Position numbers and translations under genes: made by a program
In this document: in pieces, positions 42,399 to 55,786 of the stretch
Position numbering within the stretch: the first letter of the stretch is position 1
Layout: each line of letters starts with the position of its first letter
The notes under the pieces: generated by a model
Database searches by the model: none
What the model was told of the DNA's origin: nothing
What the model saw: the letters and a program-made list of their open reading frames with translations, nothing else
Source of the DNA: Ambrosia x helenae
Lineage: Eukaryota; Streptophyta; Magnoliopsida; Asterales; Asteraceae
DNA length: 64,000 bases
NCBI GenBank assembly: GCA_030844895.1
Contig: CM061225.1
Span: 103,058,688-103,122,687 of the forward strand
Direction: 5' to 3'

Positions 42399-43533
42399 AA
42401 CATCACATGTTATCTTGTATTACTAAATACTAATAATCACATGAAAAAAGATTAATAACGAAAGTAATGAAATAATAATATTTTGAGGGGTAGGTTGATC
42501 GATAACGACAAGCCGCCCCGCCCACAAAGTGAGCTAAAATCATGACTCATCCTAATCCTACGGTCAATGTATAGCAGAATATTCTGCTTTATCCCATTAC
42601 ATAGAGATATACAATTCAATTACGCCACGTGTTGGCAACTTTAAGGTATCACGTCATGCGGACAACTAACACTACATCATGTGATGTTTTTTTAATCTAA
42701 CGGTAAAAATGTCCAATGGGAACTCATGTTTGTGAGGTGGCGAGATAGCAGCCATGCAACTTTTATCTAAACCTTTTACATGATCCTTATCCATTTAGAC
42801 CATGTATGATGTAGCGTGGAAATGGGCGTGGAATGAGGGAAAACGCCTTAAAACGCTATGGCACATCGCCTTGTGGGCGTTTTAGCGTTTTTTCTTTTAG
42901 TGTGAGCGTTTTATTTTCACTTTGGATTGGGCGTGAATTATGACAAAAAATTGAGTAGCCAATCAAATAACTATATTTGGAGTGGAGGGCGTGAAATTAA
43001 GTTTCCACTAAGTTTGGTCTTAAAAGTTGGAACATTACCACAACAACCATCATGGTGGATTTCTACGGTAAAAAGTTTAACGAATTGAATTTCAAGTTGA
43101 TTGAATTGTGTCTTAGTTTTGAAATTTCGAATATTTATATATATGACAGATTCGATTACAAAAACGTGAAGTCATGTCAAATCGGAGATTCAATTCAATT
43201 TAGTTCGAGTTGATTCTAATTTTTTACGATAAATTTGGATCACTGACTGACCACTGGAGTATCATCATGCGATCAGCAAAACCACCCGGTCATATATCTT
43301 CAGTAGGCAATAATGCTTACACACCAATTTAGAAGGAAATCCTATAAATATGAAAAAAAGAAAAAAAAAAAACTCCAATTGTAGGAATCAAACCAATGAC
43401 CAAATTGTTTCTAAGCCTTATCACACTCTCAAGATGCCACTATATCATGGGCTCGAGTTGATTTTATAACTATATAAAAAATGTTAACTATGCCATTTTT
43501 ATTTTAAACTTATATAAACTTGAATATATTTCA
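42399..43533. other. Spacer with MITE-like and tRNA-like remnants
   Basis: 42820-43000 has aaaacgc/gcgtttt inverted motifs and gggcgtg at each side, probably a MITE. At 43355-43455 the minus strand has a B-box-like ggtttgattcc 46 bases after tagtggcatcttgagag, plus a pyrimidine-rich tail: a possible small SINE, without target duplication. Confidence 0.35.
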
Positions 43534-43611
43534 GGGGTGGAGTTCCTGTACAAAGTGCATTTTCCGTACAAAGTGTAAGGAATCTATATAGGCACTGTGT
43601 TTTAAATGTTA
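43534..43611 (+). repeat. Left arm of an inverted-repeat MITE interrupted by the 9.2 kb LTR element
   Basis: gtacaaagtgcattttccgt and cactgtgttttaaatgtta here are complementary to 53080-53155 (e.g. acgaaaaatgcactttatac; ttaaaacacaatgac). Without the LTR element the two parts form a MITE of about 380 bp. Its duplicated TGTTA target site lies at 43607-43611. Confidence 0.75.
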
Positions 43612-43679
43612 TGTAACGACCGAACGAATAAACCTTCTATAATCTATACTTAATTAACATCTAATATTAATTTAAGATA

Positions 43680-43885
43680 ATCCGGCCCAACGAAATCGGC
43701 CCAATAGATTAAGCCCACTCGATAATAATAAGCCCAAAATAAATTAGTCTAAACCCATTATAATTGTATTCTTATAGTGAAAGCCCAACAATTGATTCAG
43801 CCCATCTAATTTACCTTGGCCCAATTAATATCTTAATCTATTAAGTCTATTGGCCCACAAAACCCTCTAGCCCAATACCTCTACA
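43680..43885 (+). promoter_or_regulatory. Cluster of GGCCCA/AGCCCA motifs in U3
   Basis: About nine GCCCA motifs (complement TGGGC) in 200 bases. TGGGCY is the site II element bound by TCP factors in plant promoters of growth-related genes. Enhancer role in the LTR is inference. Confidence 0.45.
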
Positions 43886-45109
43886 GGTCCAACCCAACCC
43901 ATTTTCCTGCTGAGATTGTACGCTTCCATGCATACATATCCCATACCCATTTGGTTAATACACAGAGGGTAAAAGATGAAAAGGTTACTGAGAGGGAGCG
44001 AGGGTTACGTAGAGAGAGTTATGTAGAGAGAGAGAGAGTTACGCAGAAAGAGAGAGAGAAGAGAGAGAGAACTGAGAAGTAGAAGATGAAGGGACGACCG
44101 GAGCTAGTCATCTTCTCCGGCGATGACTGACTCGACACCAATAATATCCAGTCACCACCTCCGTATAACCTCCATATACCGTAACTAACGTATTCGTTCC
44201 CGATAAACTGTACTGGTTCCAAACACTCCGGTCACCTTCCGGTTATCTTCTCCGGCAGGATGGGTCTCCGACTAGTCATCTTAATCACCAACTATTATCT
44301 TGTTATCTTCCCTGATCACGTCATCACCACACAGTCACCATGATCCTCTCCATCCACCTTCCTACGGCTTCGACAATCATCACCATAATCCCTCTCCTCT
44401 GACTATTCATAAACCCGACAAACCACCACTTCCATCTCCGGTTAACCTTTGGTCTTGTTAGACAACTAATAACCGTCAACGTACACTGGTCGTCACATGA
44501 GGAGTTGCTCTGTTCTGACACCACAACCTGCAACTATTTGTATCTCCGGCCACCGCCTTCTTCTCCGGCAGCTCCCCGTCACCAGCAACAACTGGTTACA
44601 CAGCCATCCCTCGTCCTCTTTGTAACCCAGTTATAACTATTCATCTTCTTCCATCAGTCACGTTGCTCACAGTAGTCAACTCTAAACCCGACATGCTTCC
44701 GTAGCCGGTTATCATATATTCCGATCAGTTAACAACCTATAATCTGCAACATCACATAACCAGCCCCTGTTATCATTAACTTCACGTACATGTATATGTA
44801 TATTATATGTGTACGTGTATATGTTGGAAGTCAGTAAACCCGGTTACTAGCCTTGGTATGGAGTAGTTCTACTCATATTCCCGACTGGTTCTTAACCTAC
44901 GCGGATAAACAGAAGAGAAGGAGTGTTCGGGAGAGATGATACGTAAACCGGGTTCAACCGTTCAACGTATAAGAAGAGAGAAACTTGTAGCAACCATGAT
45001 AGATCGTCTTCTCCGAGTTACTATCCGGCCATCACTGTCGTCTCCGGTGATTAGTTCTGTTCCGGGATAAACCCGTTCACTTAGTTAGACCTACGGGAGC
45101 ATTTAAAGG

Positions 45110-45117
45110 TATAAATA
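45110..45117 (+). promoter_or_regulatory. Likely TATA box of the LTR promoter
   Basis: TATAAATA after a GC-richer U3; repeated in the 3' LTR at 51953-51960. It would place R/U5 in the last 850 bp. A strong splice-donor-like AGGTGAGT lies downstream at 45417-45424. Confidence 0.5.
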
Positions 45118-46004
45118 TTGTTATATTAATTATAACTATTATCATTATTATTATATTAATTATTAGTAACGTGAAACGTGTGGGACGATAAATATTAACC
45201 CGACAATATTAAATAGAATAACGATAATACTAACCCGATATTAAACCAATTATAATATATATATATAAAAGAATATAATATATTAGAGGATTGTCTCCCA
45301 CAGTATCACGTGTATAAACATTGCACGTATTAATGATTATAAAATATAATAGGTACAATATATTTGGAGAATATACCGTTGAGGAATAGACTACAGGATC
45401 TGGAAGAATATAATAAAGGTGAGTACATGACCCTTTCCCTTAAAAAGCCTTTGGGCTGATTACATGCTTGTTTAGTCGTTATCAAGTATTTTATATGGTT
45501 TATATTATAAAAGTGTTATCGAGTTGTTAATAGAAATAATAGAACGCGGTCGAATAGAAACTACGTAGGATGGATCCATTCGGTATCATAGAGTATAGCC
45601 TGGACCAATCAGAGGTTACAGGACCATTATAATCGATCTATACTCACGGGAATATATTTATCTAAACCAAGTAGAGGTTTAGAACCATAATAAGCATTTG
45701 TATGATGCTTCATCGATAATATATTCCACCATAGAATGACCGAACTAAATAGAAAGAGTTGTATGATCGTTAAACTCGATTTATTATTACAATATGTCTA
45801 AATTCGGCATGTCTCACTAGTATGAAAATACTAATGTACTTTAAGCATGTTGTCAGGTATTTATACGAAGTATTAAAGAGCATGCCGAAGAGTAGAAGAT
45901 CTGGATAAGAAGAGGATACTATGGTTACATTTTAATCCAGCTTAATGTAATCATTACCGTTAAACCTGTTAAGGCTAATCCGCTGCGCCACCTGGGTCGT
46001 TACA

Positions 46005-49000
46005 GGTGGTATCAGAGCAACAGGTTTAACTAATAGAAATCCTCTTCTGATCCAGATCAACCAAAAGTATATTAGAAAGAAATATATGTTAATAAAAATT
46101 ATAAGAAAGTATAGAAAAATTATCGAGGAAAATTACTAGAATAATATTGTGAGGTAAATTGACAATTTTTAATGGCCAGAAAATTGTGAATTTACAGGCA
46201 CGATTGAATTCTAGAAAATTCTTTGGTAATACCAAAAGATATAAAATACTAGAAACACAAGAAATATGAATAAACAAGAATTTTATGAAATATAAATAAG
46301 TTATTATAGAAATATCCTTTCAATCTCTCGTATCAGTTAGAAGAATATAGAAACAACGTGTTAAGAATAAGAATATAATTCTATATTTTATCACATAAAA
46401 AGTTATTAAATCTTTATTATCTAATCGAACGATAAGAAGATCAAAGGTAATAACCCTCCTTAGAAGAAATTCATGTTCAAAAGTAATTGAAATTAAACAT
46501 AATTAGAAGAATATATCTGATTAATAAAGAAAATTTATAAATCTGTACAAGCATTGTACTCAACTTGAACATTCCTGTGATCAAGTTTCTAAATAGATAT
46601 GATTCTTCCTACGAAATTCGTCATATCTGCCGCTTATACGGACTCCCTCCCGATGAAAAACCAAGTAAATATAAATATATTCTATAAGAATATATTATTC
46701 CGTATAATATATACATACCCTTTAGGCCCGATCTTCCATCCTTGTCTGTTGAGAATTCATGCATGCTGGATGCTTACATACGCTGCACCATTCTCATTAT
46801 TACTCCACCTCATAATATACATATATAAACATACCCTTTTGTATAACTCATTCTTTGAAACCATCCGTGCAAATATTTCCACGAAATATATCCGAGATTA
46901 TATATAATTCTTTTTAAACGTCGTTCTAATCGCTTTGCAAGAACATTTCTCGAATCTAGAAAAGCATTTCCAACTCTAAAATCTTATAATAAGTCGATAA
47001 AAGAATATGAGAATCCAATTTATATTATTAAGAAATAATATAAGTATCATATCGATCTAAAGAAATTAATAAAAGTAATAATGAAGTTATAATAAATTGA
47101 GACCTTTAAGAGATACTTTCATCTCACCTGAAACAAATTCTATAGTTTAAAGTTCGGCTCGTTGGATGTAATATTTCACTTGAAGACTTTTTTATATTAT
47201 AATTTGAAACCCTGTCGGTATGAAATCATCATCTAACCATCTTCTTTTCCCAAAAGTTTTGGGATTACTAGTAAGACGAGACGTGAGTTTTCTGTCCAAG
47301 ACTATAAGTCCAGGAAGCTTCCTACCCTTAAGAACTTCCCATACAATAGAAGTGTTTTCAATGATATTACAAGATGATAAAATTGCGATTCCTCCATTAA
47401 AGCTTTGCATACCATATTACCGACAACCGTAACATCACAATATAATTGGTTTAATTCCCTAAGCATTTTACCAATATTGAGATTCCACTGCTATCTTGAA
47501 TGGCCGAATCCAATTTAACCGGATCAATCTACACAACTTCCTTAGACTTTGGAAGTAAGGTGGTTATTTCCTCCAATGAATTTGGCCCGAGAGCAATAGG
47601 TGAATCCTATATCCTGAATTTTCTGTCTAAGGTTGACATTCCCACGTGTTTAGCTCAAGATCAAATTTTAAAAACTTTTTGAATATCCTTTGATTCTATC
47701 ACAAGTTATTCCCCAACTTTATTCATAATATGAACTTTACGATTTTTGTTTATCGCTAAAGTTTAAAAGCTCGTTTATACAACTCTAATTATGATATCAG
47801 CAACCCATATTATTTTCTTAGAAATCCTAGAAAAATACCCCAACCCGTTCAGTTAAACTTTTACCATTTGTTCATTAAAGCTTGGAAATCCGATCTTAAT
47901 AACTTTAAACCTCGGTTATCAGTATTATTGTTAATCGTTACTCCGAAATCCTATAAACAATCCTCACCAGATTGTTATTACTACTCAAACTTAGTATATT
48001 ATATTCTTTACTTCATAGAATCATACTTATGTCGAACTACTTCATATCTTTTCAGTAAGGTTCTACAATCTACTAAAGATGATTAAGTCAGATATAGATG
48101 ACTTACGATACTTTGGTTTTCTTTAAAAACCAGTATTCGAGTTGTAAACTCCAACCAGAATAGTAATCCCATAGATAATCTAACGACATGCAATTTTTGG
48201 AAATTTATGAGTCTCTCCGAGACAAATTAAGTTTTCAAATATGGAGTTGGTTATTTATTCTAAAAATATAAAGGAAAATATGTATATCTTAGTGTATACC
48301 TATCTTCTTTGTATCATTCAAATAATATTATTGGAAATCAAGTTCGAAGACTTGAGAACCCAGTAAAAATTTGAGAAAGTAAAACAACATTACATCAATG
48401 GTACTATCACTACTATCTCTATTTAAGAAATTTGGAGAAGTTTGTGGACGATTATCATACTCGGTATTCTCAACCATTAAGTCCCGAAACCTGAAATTTG
48501 TGACAATGTGATGAGAAAACTTTAATTATACTGAAAGTATAATATATCGTGATGATAAACCCTCGTCTATAAATCGAAATTCTGTAGATTGGGCATGTCC
48601 ATGGCAGCCTAGACTTCAAAAATCCGAAACTCTTTATAACCAGATTCATATATATACAGAATTGATTAAAAGCTAGTGATCAAATCAGTATGTAGAATCA
48701 AAGATGGTTGCATGTCCTCTATACATTCCCTGTGGTAAAAGAAATCTGGACCCTTATGAAAGGTATATCCGGATGTTTCCACAGGATTCTGTGCAAGGAC
48801 ATATGATACTATAAAGGAAAAGATGCATTATCTAATATTGGAGAGAATTCTTGTACTTTTCAGTACAGATGTTGCTAATACTTTGAAAATAGTATCAAGA
48901 GATCTTTTAGCTCGGTCAACATAATATCTATATTTTATTGGATATGAGAATGACCTATTTCTAGATCATAATTAATAGATTGACTTCCTTCGGTCATATT

Positions 49001-49307
49001 CTATTCATTTCATATCGATAAGAGAACTCTATCGTTCGATTATATTATAAATATCCTACCTGATAGAGATCACTTTCCAATATATACTCGAATGTTTCCT
49101 GGCAGGTCTCCTGAGATAGATTATTCTCAACATCGAGAATTATTATTCTCGGTCTGCATCATCCGAGTTATTCGTAAGCTATTTAATATAAGAGTTACTC
49201 ATTAAGCCAGTTCGATTCGATCACAATCTGACCATTTTTAATGGAAAGATTTAATACGATCATTTCCATATATAGAGAATACGTATTGAACTTCTTTCCA
49301 ATATGTG

Positions 49308-49342
<35 letters not shown>

Positions 49343-50454
49343 ATGACATTGACAAAGTATTCCCAGATAGTTCTCGTGACATCGTGTAAGTTTCGACGTA
49401 TTATCTTCAATCATATTCGTTCTGGATTCGGTTTCATAAGTCTCTTAAAAATTATTTATACGTTAAATATGTTTCATTCAAATAGAGATGATCCTTCTTA
49501 ATAACCTATTTTATACGGTTATTCATTCGAATTCCGTGAAACCTAGTCTTAACCTGAATATTTTATACAGCTCGAAAATATTACAGCTTGCTATTCTCAA
49601 AAATAATCGTTTATATTTATTAAACTCGAAGCAGCGGATAGATTATATGAAATAAATAGAAGTATCTATATCGTTCTACATAAGCCGATAAATTATAGAA
49701 AATAATTTGAGGATTAATAAAATAAATTATCATGAGTTATATAATCATATATGTCTACGGCAATCTGATAAGTGACGGCCCTATGATTATTTTCAGAATA
49801 CATAATAAAAGAAATTTATCTAATAGAACTTTTAAAAAGAAAATCTTAGATATTTTATATTATTATTAATAATTCCAAGAATCAAGCCATTCGATTTGAC
49901 TATAGAATATTCGTTATCAAAGTATAAAATATATTTAAAAACGTATTATAGAACAAAATTCTAAGAAAATAATCTATTATAGAATGTAAAATATTTTAAG
50001 ATGATGTGTATTATTACGAATAACCAGAGATAATTATAAAAAGTGTAATACACGTAGACTTAGTAATTATCGAGTGATTGATATAAATAGAAAAGGATTA
50101 AGATATAATGATATCTTAACACCACCAGAAAACCTATAATCGATGTGGCCAAGAAAATGGCCAACGATAAATGATGTTATGAAAAAACCAACGATATTAG
50201 AAAGCCATTTAGAGTTTATAAGTTTGATTTATAGAATCGCTAAGAGGCTCTAGAATTAAGCAATTACCCTATCCATATAGGTTTAGAATTTATTATCAGA
50301 AAATTAAGTGGGGGACAATTTCTATAGGTTGGGGAGAATCTAATAATAAGTATTATAAAGATTATCAGAAATAATAACTAAAAGATATTTATTAAACATT
50401 ATAAGACTACTCGAAACGAATCTCGAGGACGAGATTCATATAGGTTGGGGAGAA
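46005..50454 (+). other. Non-coding interior of the LARD-like element
   Basis: Begins with the primer-binding site TGGTATCAGAGCAACAGG (46007-46024), matching initiator-Met tRNA. The rest is about 4.4 kb of AT-rich sequence with short frames only (longest about 102 codons at 46599-46907, not convincing). It includes a (TA)n tract near 49313-49340. Some patches look like heavily mutated codon sequence, but no conserved motif can be read. Confidence 0.75.
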
Positions 50455-52847
50455 TGTAACGACCGAACGAATAAACCTTCTATAATCTATACTTAATTAA
50501 CATCTAATATTAATTTAAGATAATCCGGCCCAACGAAATCGGCCCAATAGATTAAGCCCACTCGATAATAATAAGCCCAAAATAAATTAGTCTAAACCCA
50601 TTATAATTGTATTCTTATAGTGAAAGCCCAACAATTGATTCAGCCCATCTAATTTACCTTGGCCCAATTAATATCTTAATCTATTAAGTCTATTGGCCCA
50701 CAAAACCCTCTAGCCCAATACCTCTACAGGTCCAACCCAACCCATTTTCCTGCTGAGATTGTACGCTTCCATGCATACATATCCCATACCCATTTGGTTA
50801 ATACACAGAGGGTAAAAGATGAAAAGGTTACTGAGAGGGAGCGAGGGTTACGTAGAGAGAGTTATGTAGAGAGAGAGAGAGTTACGCAGAAAGAGAGAGA
50901 GAAGAGAGAGAGAACTGAGAAGTAGAAGATGAAGGGACGACCGGAGCTAGTCATCTTCTCCGGCGATGACTGACTCGACACCAATAATATCCAGTCACCA
51001 CCTCCGTATAACCTCCATATACCGTAACTAACGTATTCGTTCCCGATAAACTGTACTGGTTCCAAACACTCCGGTCACCTTCCGGTTATCTTCTCCGGCA
51101 GGATGGGTCTCCGACTAGTCATCTTAATCACCAACTATTATCTTGTTATCTTCCCTGATCACGTCATCACCACACAGTCACCATGATCCTCTCCATCCAC
51201 CTTCCTACGGCTTCGACAATCATCACCATAATCCCTCTCCTCTGACTATTCATAAACCCGACAAACCACCACTTCCATCTCCGGTTAACCTTTGGTCTTG
51301 TTAGACAACTAATAACCGTCAACGTACACTGGTCGTCACATGAGGAGTTGCTCTGTTCTGACACCACAACCTGCAACTATTTGTATCTCCGGCCACCGCC
51401 TTCTTCTCCGGCAGCTCCCCGTCACCAGCAACAACTGGTTACACAGCCATCCCTCGTCCTCTTTGTAACCCAGTTATAACTATTCATCTTCTTCCATCAG
51501 TCACGTTGCTCACAGTAGTCAACTCTAAACCCGACATGCTTCCGTAGCCGGTTATCATATATTCCGATCAGTTAACAACCTATAATCTGCAACATCACAT
51601 AACCAGCCCCTGTTATCATTAACTTCACGTACATGTATATGTATATTATATGTGTACGTGTATATGTTGGAAGTCAGTAAACCCGGTTACTAGCCTTGGT
51701 ATGGAGTAGTTCTACTCATATTCCCGACTGGTTCTTAACCTACGCGGATAAACAGAAGAGAAGGAGTGTTCGGGAGAGATGATACGTAAACCGGGTTCAA
51801 CCGTTCAACGTATAAGAAGAGAGAAACTTGTAGCAACCATGATAGATCGTCTTCTCCGAGTTACTATCCGGCCATCACTGTCGTCTCCGGTGATTAGTTC
51901 TGTTCCGGGATAAACCCGTTCACTTAGTTAGACCTACGGGAGCATTTAAAGGTATAAATATTGTTATATTAATTATAACTATTATCATTATTATTATATT
52001 AATTATTAGTAACGTGAAACGTGTGGGACGATAAATATTAACCCGACAATATTAAATAGAATAACGATAATACTAACCCGATATTAAACCAATTATAATA
52101 TATATATATAAAAGAATATAATATATTAGAGGATTGTCTCCCACAGTATCACGTGTATAAACATTGCACGTATTAATGATTATAAAATATAATAGGTACA
52201 ATATATTTGGAGAATATACCGTTGAGGAATAGACTACAGGATCTGGAAGAATATAATAAAGGTGAGTACATGACCCTTTCCCTTAAAAAGCCTTTGGGCT
52301 GATTACATGCTTGTTTAGTCGTTATCAAGTATTTTATATGGTTTATATTATAAAAGTGTTATCGAGTTGTTAATAGAAATAATAGAACGCGGTCGAATAG
52401 AAACTACGTAGGATGGATCCATTCGGTATCATAGAGTATAGCCTGGACCAATCAGAGGTTACAGGACCATTATAATCGATCTATACTCACGGGAATATAT
52501 TTATCTAAACCAAGTAGAGGTTTAGAACCATAATAAGCATTTGTATGATGCTTCATCGATAATATATTCCACCATAGAATGACCGAACTAAATAGAAAGA
52601 GTTGTATGATCGTTAAACTCGATTTATTATTACAATATGTCTAAATTCGGCATGTCTCACTAGTATGAAAATACTAATGTACTTTAAGCATGTTGTCAGG
52701 TATTTATACGAAGTATTAAAGAGCATGCCGAAGAGTAGAAGATCTGGATAAGAAGAGGATACTATGGTTACATTTTAATCCAGCTTAATGTAATCATTAC
52801 CGTTAAACCTGTTAAGGCTAATCCGCTGCGCCACCTGGGTCGTTACA
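50455..52847 (+). repeat. 3' LTR (2393 bp)
   Basis: Same length as the 5' LTR, with all internal landmarks offset by exactly 6843 bases. Followed by the TGTTA duplication. Confidence 0.92.
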
Positions 52848-52852
52848 TGTTA

Positions 52853-53155
52853 GGCATATGTTTTTATATTTTTTTTGGCATAGTATTATACAGAATAACA
52901 TAAAACGTAACAATTTAAAGCACTGATTAATGTATTCTCGACATGCAATCTAAAACACCATGCGAAGAAAAGTGTGTTTTAGATTTCATGTCTAGGATAA
53001 TTTGATTGTGTTTCAAATTGTTATGTTTGGTATTTTTCAATATAATACAATGCAAAAGGAATCGAAAACATCATAGCCAAAATTTAAAACACAATGACTA
53101 CATACACTTCTCACATTTTGTACGAAAAATGCACTTTATACAAAAACTTATACCC
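52853..53155 (+). repeat. Right part of the interrupted inverted-repeat MITE
   Basis: Continues the MITE from 43611; its end (53095-53155) is the complement of 43534-43611. The small ORF at 53006-53200 is a chance frame. Confidence 0.7.
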
Positions 53156-53339
53156 ATCTTTCAACATGCAATAAATCTAAGTTTTAGAAACAAAGTATAA
53201 ACGTCAATATATTAAATGACTGAAATCTAAATTATAACATCCAACATACAAATTTATTTTAGTACAGTTCAGCCAGGTGAGTGTCAAATGATTACTGAGT
53301 GCATACTTCGACTAAGAGTTGAGAGCTGCTTGCGAGCTA

Positions 53340-53480
53340 TTTGAGCTTGGTTCGGTAACATCTTAATAGTTACCTCTTAATCATTAAGATCGAATATTCT
53401 CTCTTAATCATTAAGAGATCATGAAATATTAAGAGATAGCCTTCTAATGATAATTAAGAGGTTTGTCAAACATCCCCTTT
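53340..53480. repeat. MITE-like element with cttaatcattaag core
   Basis: Contains tacctcttaatcattaag, ctctcttaatcattaagag and aattaagaggtttgtcaaac, ending near catcccc. Related to 10985-11215. Confidence 0.5.
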
Positions 53481-53697
53481 ATTTTGATATATTTAATAAA
53501 TGTTATATTCATTGACTAATTTTCCCAAACCAACATATAACATACGAGTAGTACGTTTTGTTGAAGTTTCAATGTTACATACTATAAACTATATTTAAAA
53601 TTTTAAAATAATAATCAATTTAATCATGGTATGTATATCACGTGTTACCTTTGCTTTTACGGATAAGCCTTGGACTTGATCTTGATAAGACATAAAA

Positions 53698-54196
53698 AAG
53701 TCTTAAATAAACCATTTATAATATTACGAACACTTATTCAACATAGGAATAAGTTTAATCTATAAAAGTCTTAAATAAACCATAAACCAATTATAATATG
53801 CAAACACTTATTCAACATAGGAATAAGCTTAAAGTATATATGTTCCAAATGTTTTAGAATTATTAGGGGTTTTCAAAATATTTATATACCTTATTAAAGA
53901 AACTTGATAAATAGGATTGTAATTTTGCCACACGTTTAAAATGACATATCAAGAGGCACAAGTATACATCTTTATATTTTATCTATTTTCTTTTATTTAT
54001 GTCCTCATAGTATAACTTTTGATGACAATTATACAAATAAATAATGCAAAGTGACTCTTCACATATACACATTTATATGATGACTCTTCGTATGTTTAAC
54101 GCCTATATTTGTATTACTCTTGTATTTATGTAAGGGCTTATGACTTTTCATATGTTTAACTTCTATATTTTTATTACTTTTGTATTTCTGTAAGGG
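53698..54196 (+). repeat. Two local tandem duplications
   Basis: Unit 1 (about 67 bp; taaaagtcttaaataaacca ... ttcaacataggaataag) at 53692 and 53765. Unit 2 (about 64 bp; tatgtttaacgcctatattt ... tgtaagggc) at 54091 and 54151. Both imperfect. Between them nothing is recognised. Confidence 0.7.
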
Positions 54197-55786
54197 CATA
54201 TATAAAGAGGCATTTGTATTTCATAAGATACACCAATAAGAAAAGCATTTCCTTACTCTCTCATTCTTCTCTCTATATTGTTAATAGGTTTATATGAGTC
54301 ATGGAGTTATACATTACATTAGGGCAATTGATAAATTGAAGTTCAGTGTGAGTTTGTTAATCTCTTTCATTATGTTAATATATTCTGTAATATTTGAAGA
54401 CTCTTTGAGTCCGTCAATGGGCTGCAAAAATATATCACATGACAATTGTACAAGAAAATAAGAAATGGTGCATTGAATTGTTTAGATCGTTGTTGTCATG
54501 GTAGAGATATTTTCAATTGTATGGAATTGTAGCATGTATATATGTTTTAACTTTTACTCTTAGTCTCACAACTTTGAGATATTGAAGCAATATTATTTTA
54601 CTCTAAGCAAAGTTGTTCTAGAATAATGTATAGTTTCAACGTTTACTAGCTATCATAAGAATGTTTTTACTAAGCAAATCCAAGTTACCTGTTTGGAGCG
54701 AACCGATTATTTTTTTATAATTATGTATAATGTGTTTCTTACGTTATATTGTCATATCTTTTTATTACCTTTTTTTTGTTTTAATGCTTAATTGCTTACT
54801 TAGTTTATTTGCACATGTTAACATTCAAAGTAGCGAAAAAGTTGCTATGAAGCTGATATGGTATTTTTATGTTTTTAAGGATCTAGAAATCTCTGTCTTA
54901 TTACTTTAATGATATACTGATCAAACCATGTCTTATTTGGATACATCATACATGCATAGTCAGATAAATAATGCGTAGTTCTTCATGTTTACACTCAGTC
55001 ATCCGTTACTTAGTTTGTTTGCGTATTCTAATACTGTTGTTTATTAAACTGGGCTTCGCATTTTGACCTTCTTTACTCGACTTTCATGCTTATGGATTTT
55101 GTAATTAAGGGATGCACTCATGTCTGTTTGCAATTTGAAACCCTCCTTTCTTGATTTGTAGGTTTCTATTGACAGTACAATTTACACTCTTTTATGTAAT
55201 TGTAGTTTTTGACTTTTATTTTCACTATCCATATGTTAATATGTTGAAGCATTATTGTTTTTTTAATCTAAGCAAGGTTTTTCTTGATCTACATAAAGTT
55301 TATACACATGTATGTTTATTCTTCATTTATTATAATATTTTATTGGTGTTCCTTTCAGTGTCAACCAAATAAGCAGATATCCAACTAACGAAAACGTATT
55401 AAAGATTCATACAATTAATTCCAAGGCCCAAGGATGATCTGATATATGTTTAAACGCAACTAAAATTCAGTAAACATGTCTTATTTGTAAGTGAAAGATG
55501 AAATAACTTTGAGCAGGCTTTAAGGTATGGTGAGCATTACATATTAAACACTTCATATTTGATTTTACTCTATTAATACGTGTAAAATCATGTACATATT
55601 AGATGAGAAATGGTAAGTTTGTCCAATCAACTTGGAGCCTTTGAGTATAAATTTCAGAAGGAGACGATTTCAAAAGCCCAACATTTTGTACAATTAAATT
55701 AACAATTTCATGTTTTATACAATATCATGATGTTGTATTACAATCCGTTTTTAAATCTCAGTGTAACGCACGGATAAAACCACTAG
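54187..55786 (+). mobile_element. Candidate non-autonomous Helitron 3
   Basis: The 3' end is typical in form: a small degenerate hairpin gtgtaacgcac, then ggataaaaccaCTAG followed by T. The 5' end is assigned to TCTGTAAGGGCATATATAAA, which resembles the heads of Helitrons 2 and at 37535 (tataaag(g)gaggc) but is preceded by T rather than A. No long ORF; the ORF at 55151-55372 is hydrophobic and doubtful. Confidence 0.55.

Larger units (their letters stand above)
43612..46004 (+). repeat. 5' LTR (2393 bp)
   Basis: Starts TGTAACGACCGAACG and ends CTGGGTCGTTACA (inverted TGTAACGAC). I saw no base difference from 50455-52847 in the stretches compared. ORFs inside are the same in both LTRs and look non-coding. 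Confidence 0.92.
43612..52847 (+). mobile_element. LTR retrotransposon with near-identical LTRs and no recognisable genes (LARD-like)
   Basis: TG...CA LTRs of exactly 2393 bp at both ends, TGTTA target duplications (43607-43611, 52848-52852), a primer-binding site right after the 5' LTR and a purine tract (aggttgggg, 50442-50450) right before the 3' LTR. All the cis signals for replication are therefore present. The 4450-bp interior has no ORF above about 100 codons and I could find no gag, protease, RT or integrase motif. Large retrotransposon derivatives of this design are moved by proteins of a relative. LTR start TGTAACGACC and PBS type suggest a Ty3 chromovirus relative (inference). Confidence 0.9.

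Noticed and set aside
44019..44533. Two minus-strand ORFs (67 and 69 codons), repeated at 50862-51376
   Set aside because: They are identical because they lie in the two LTRs; composition follows GA- and ccgg-rich repeats and there is no domain.
46089..49501. Short ORFs in the interior of the LARD-like element (up to 102 codons)
   Set aside because: AT-rich, no conserved motif, scattered on both strands; not supported as genes.
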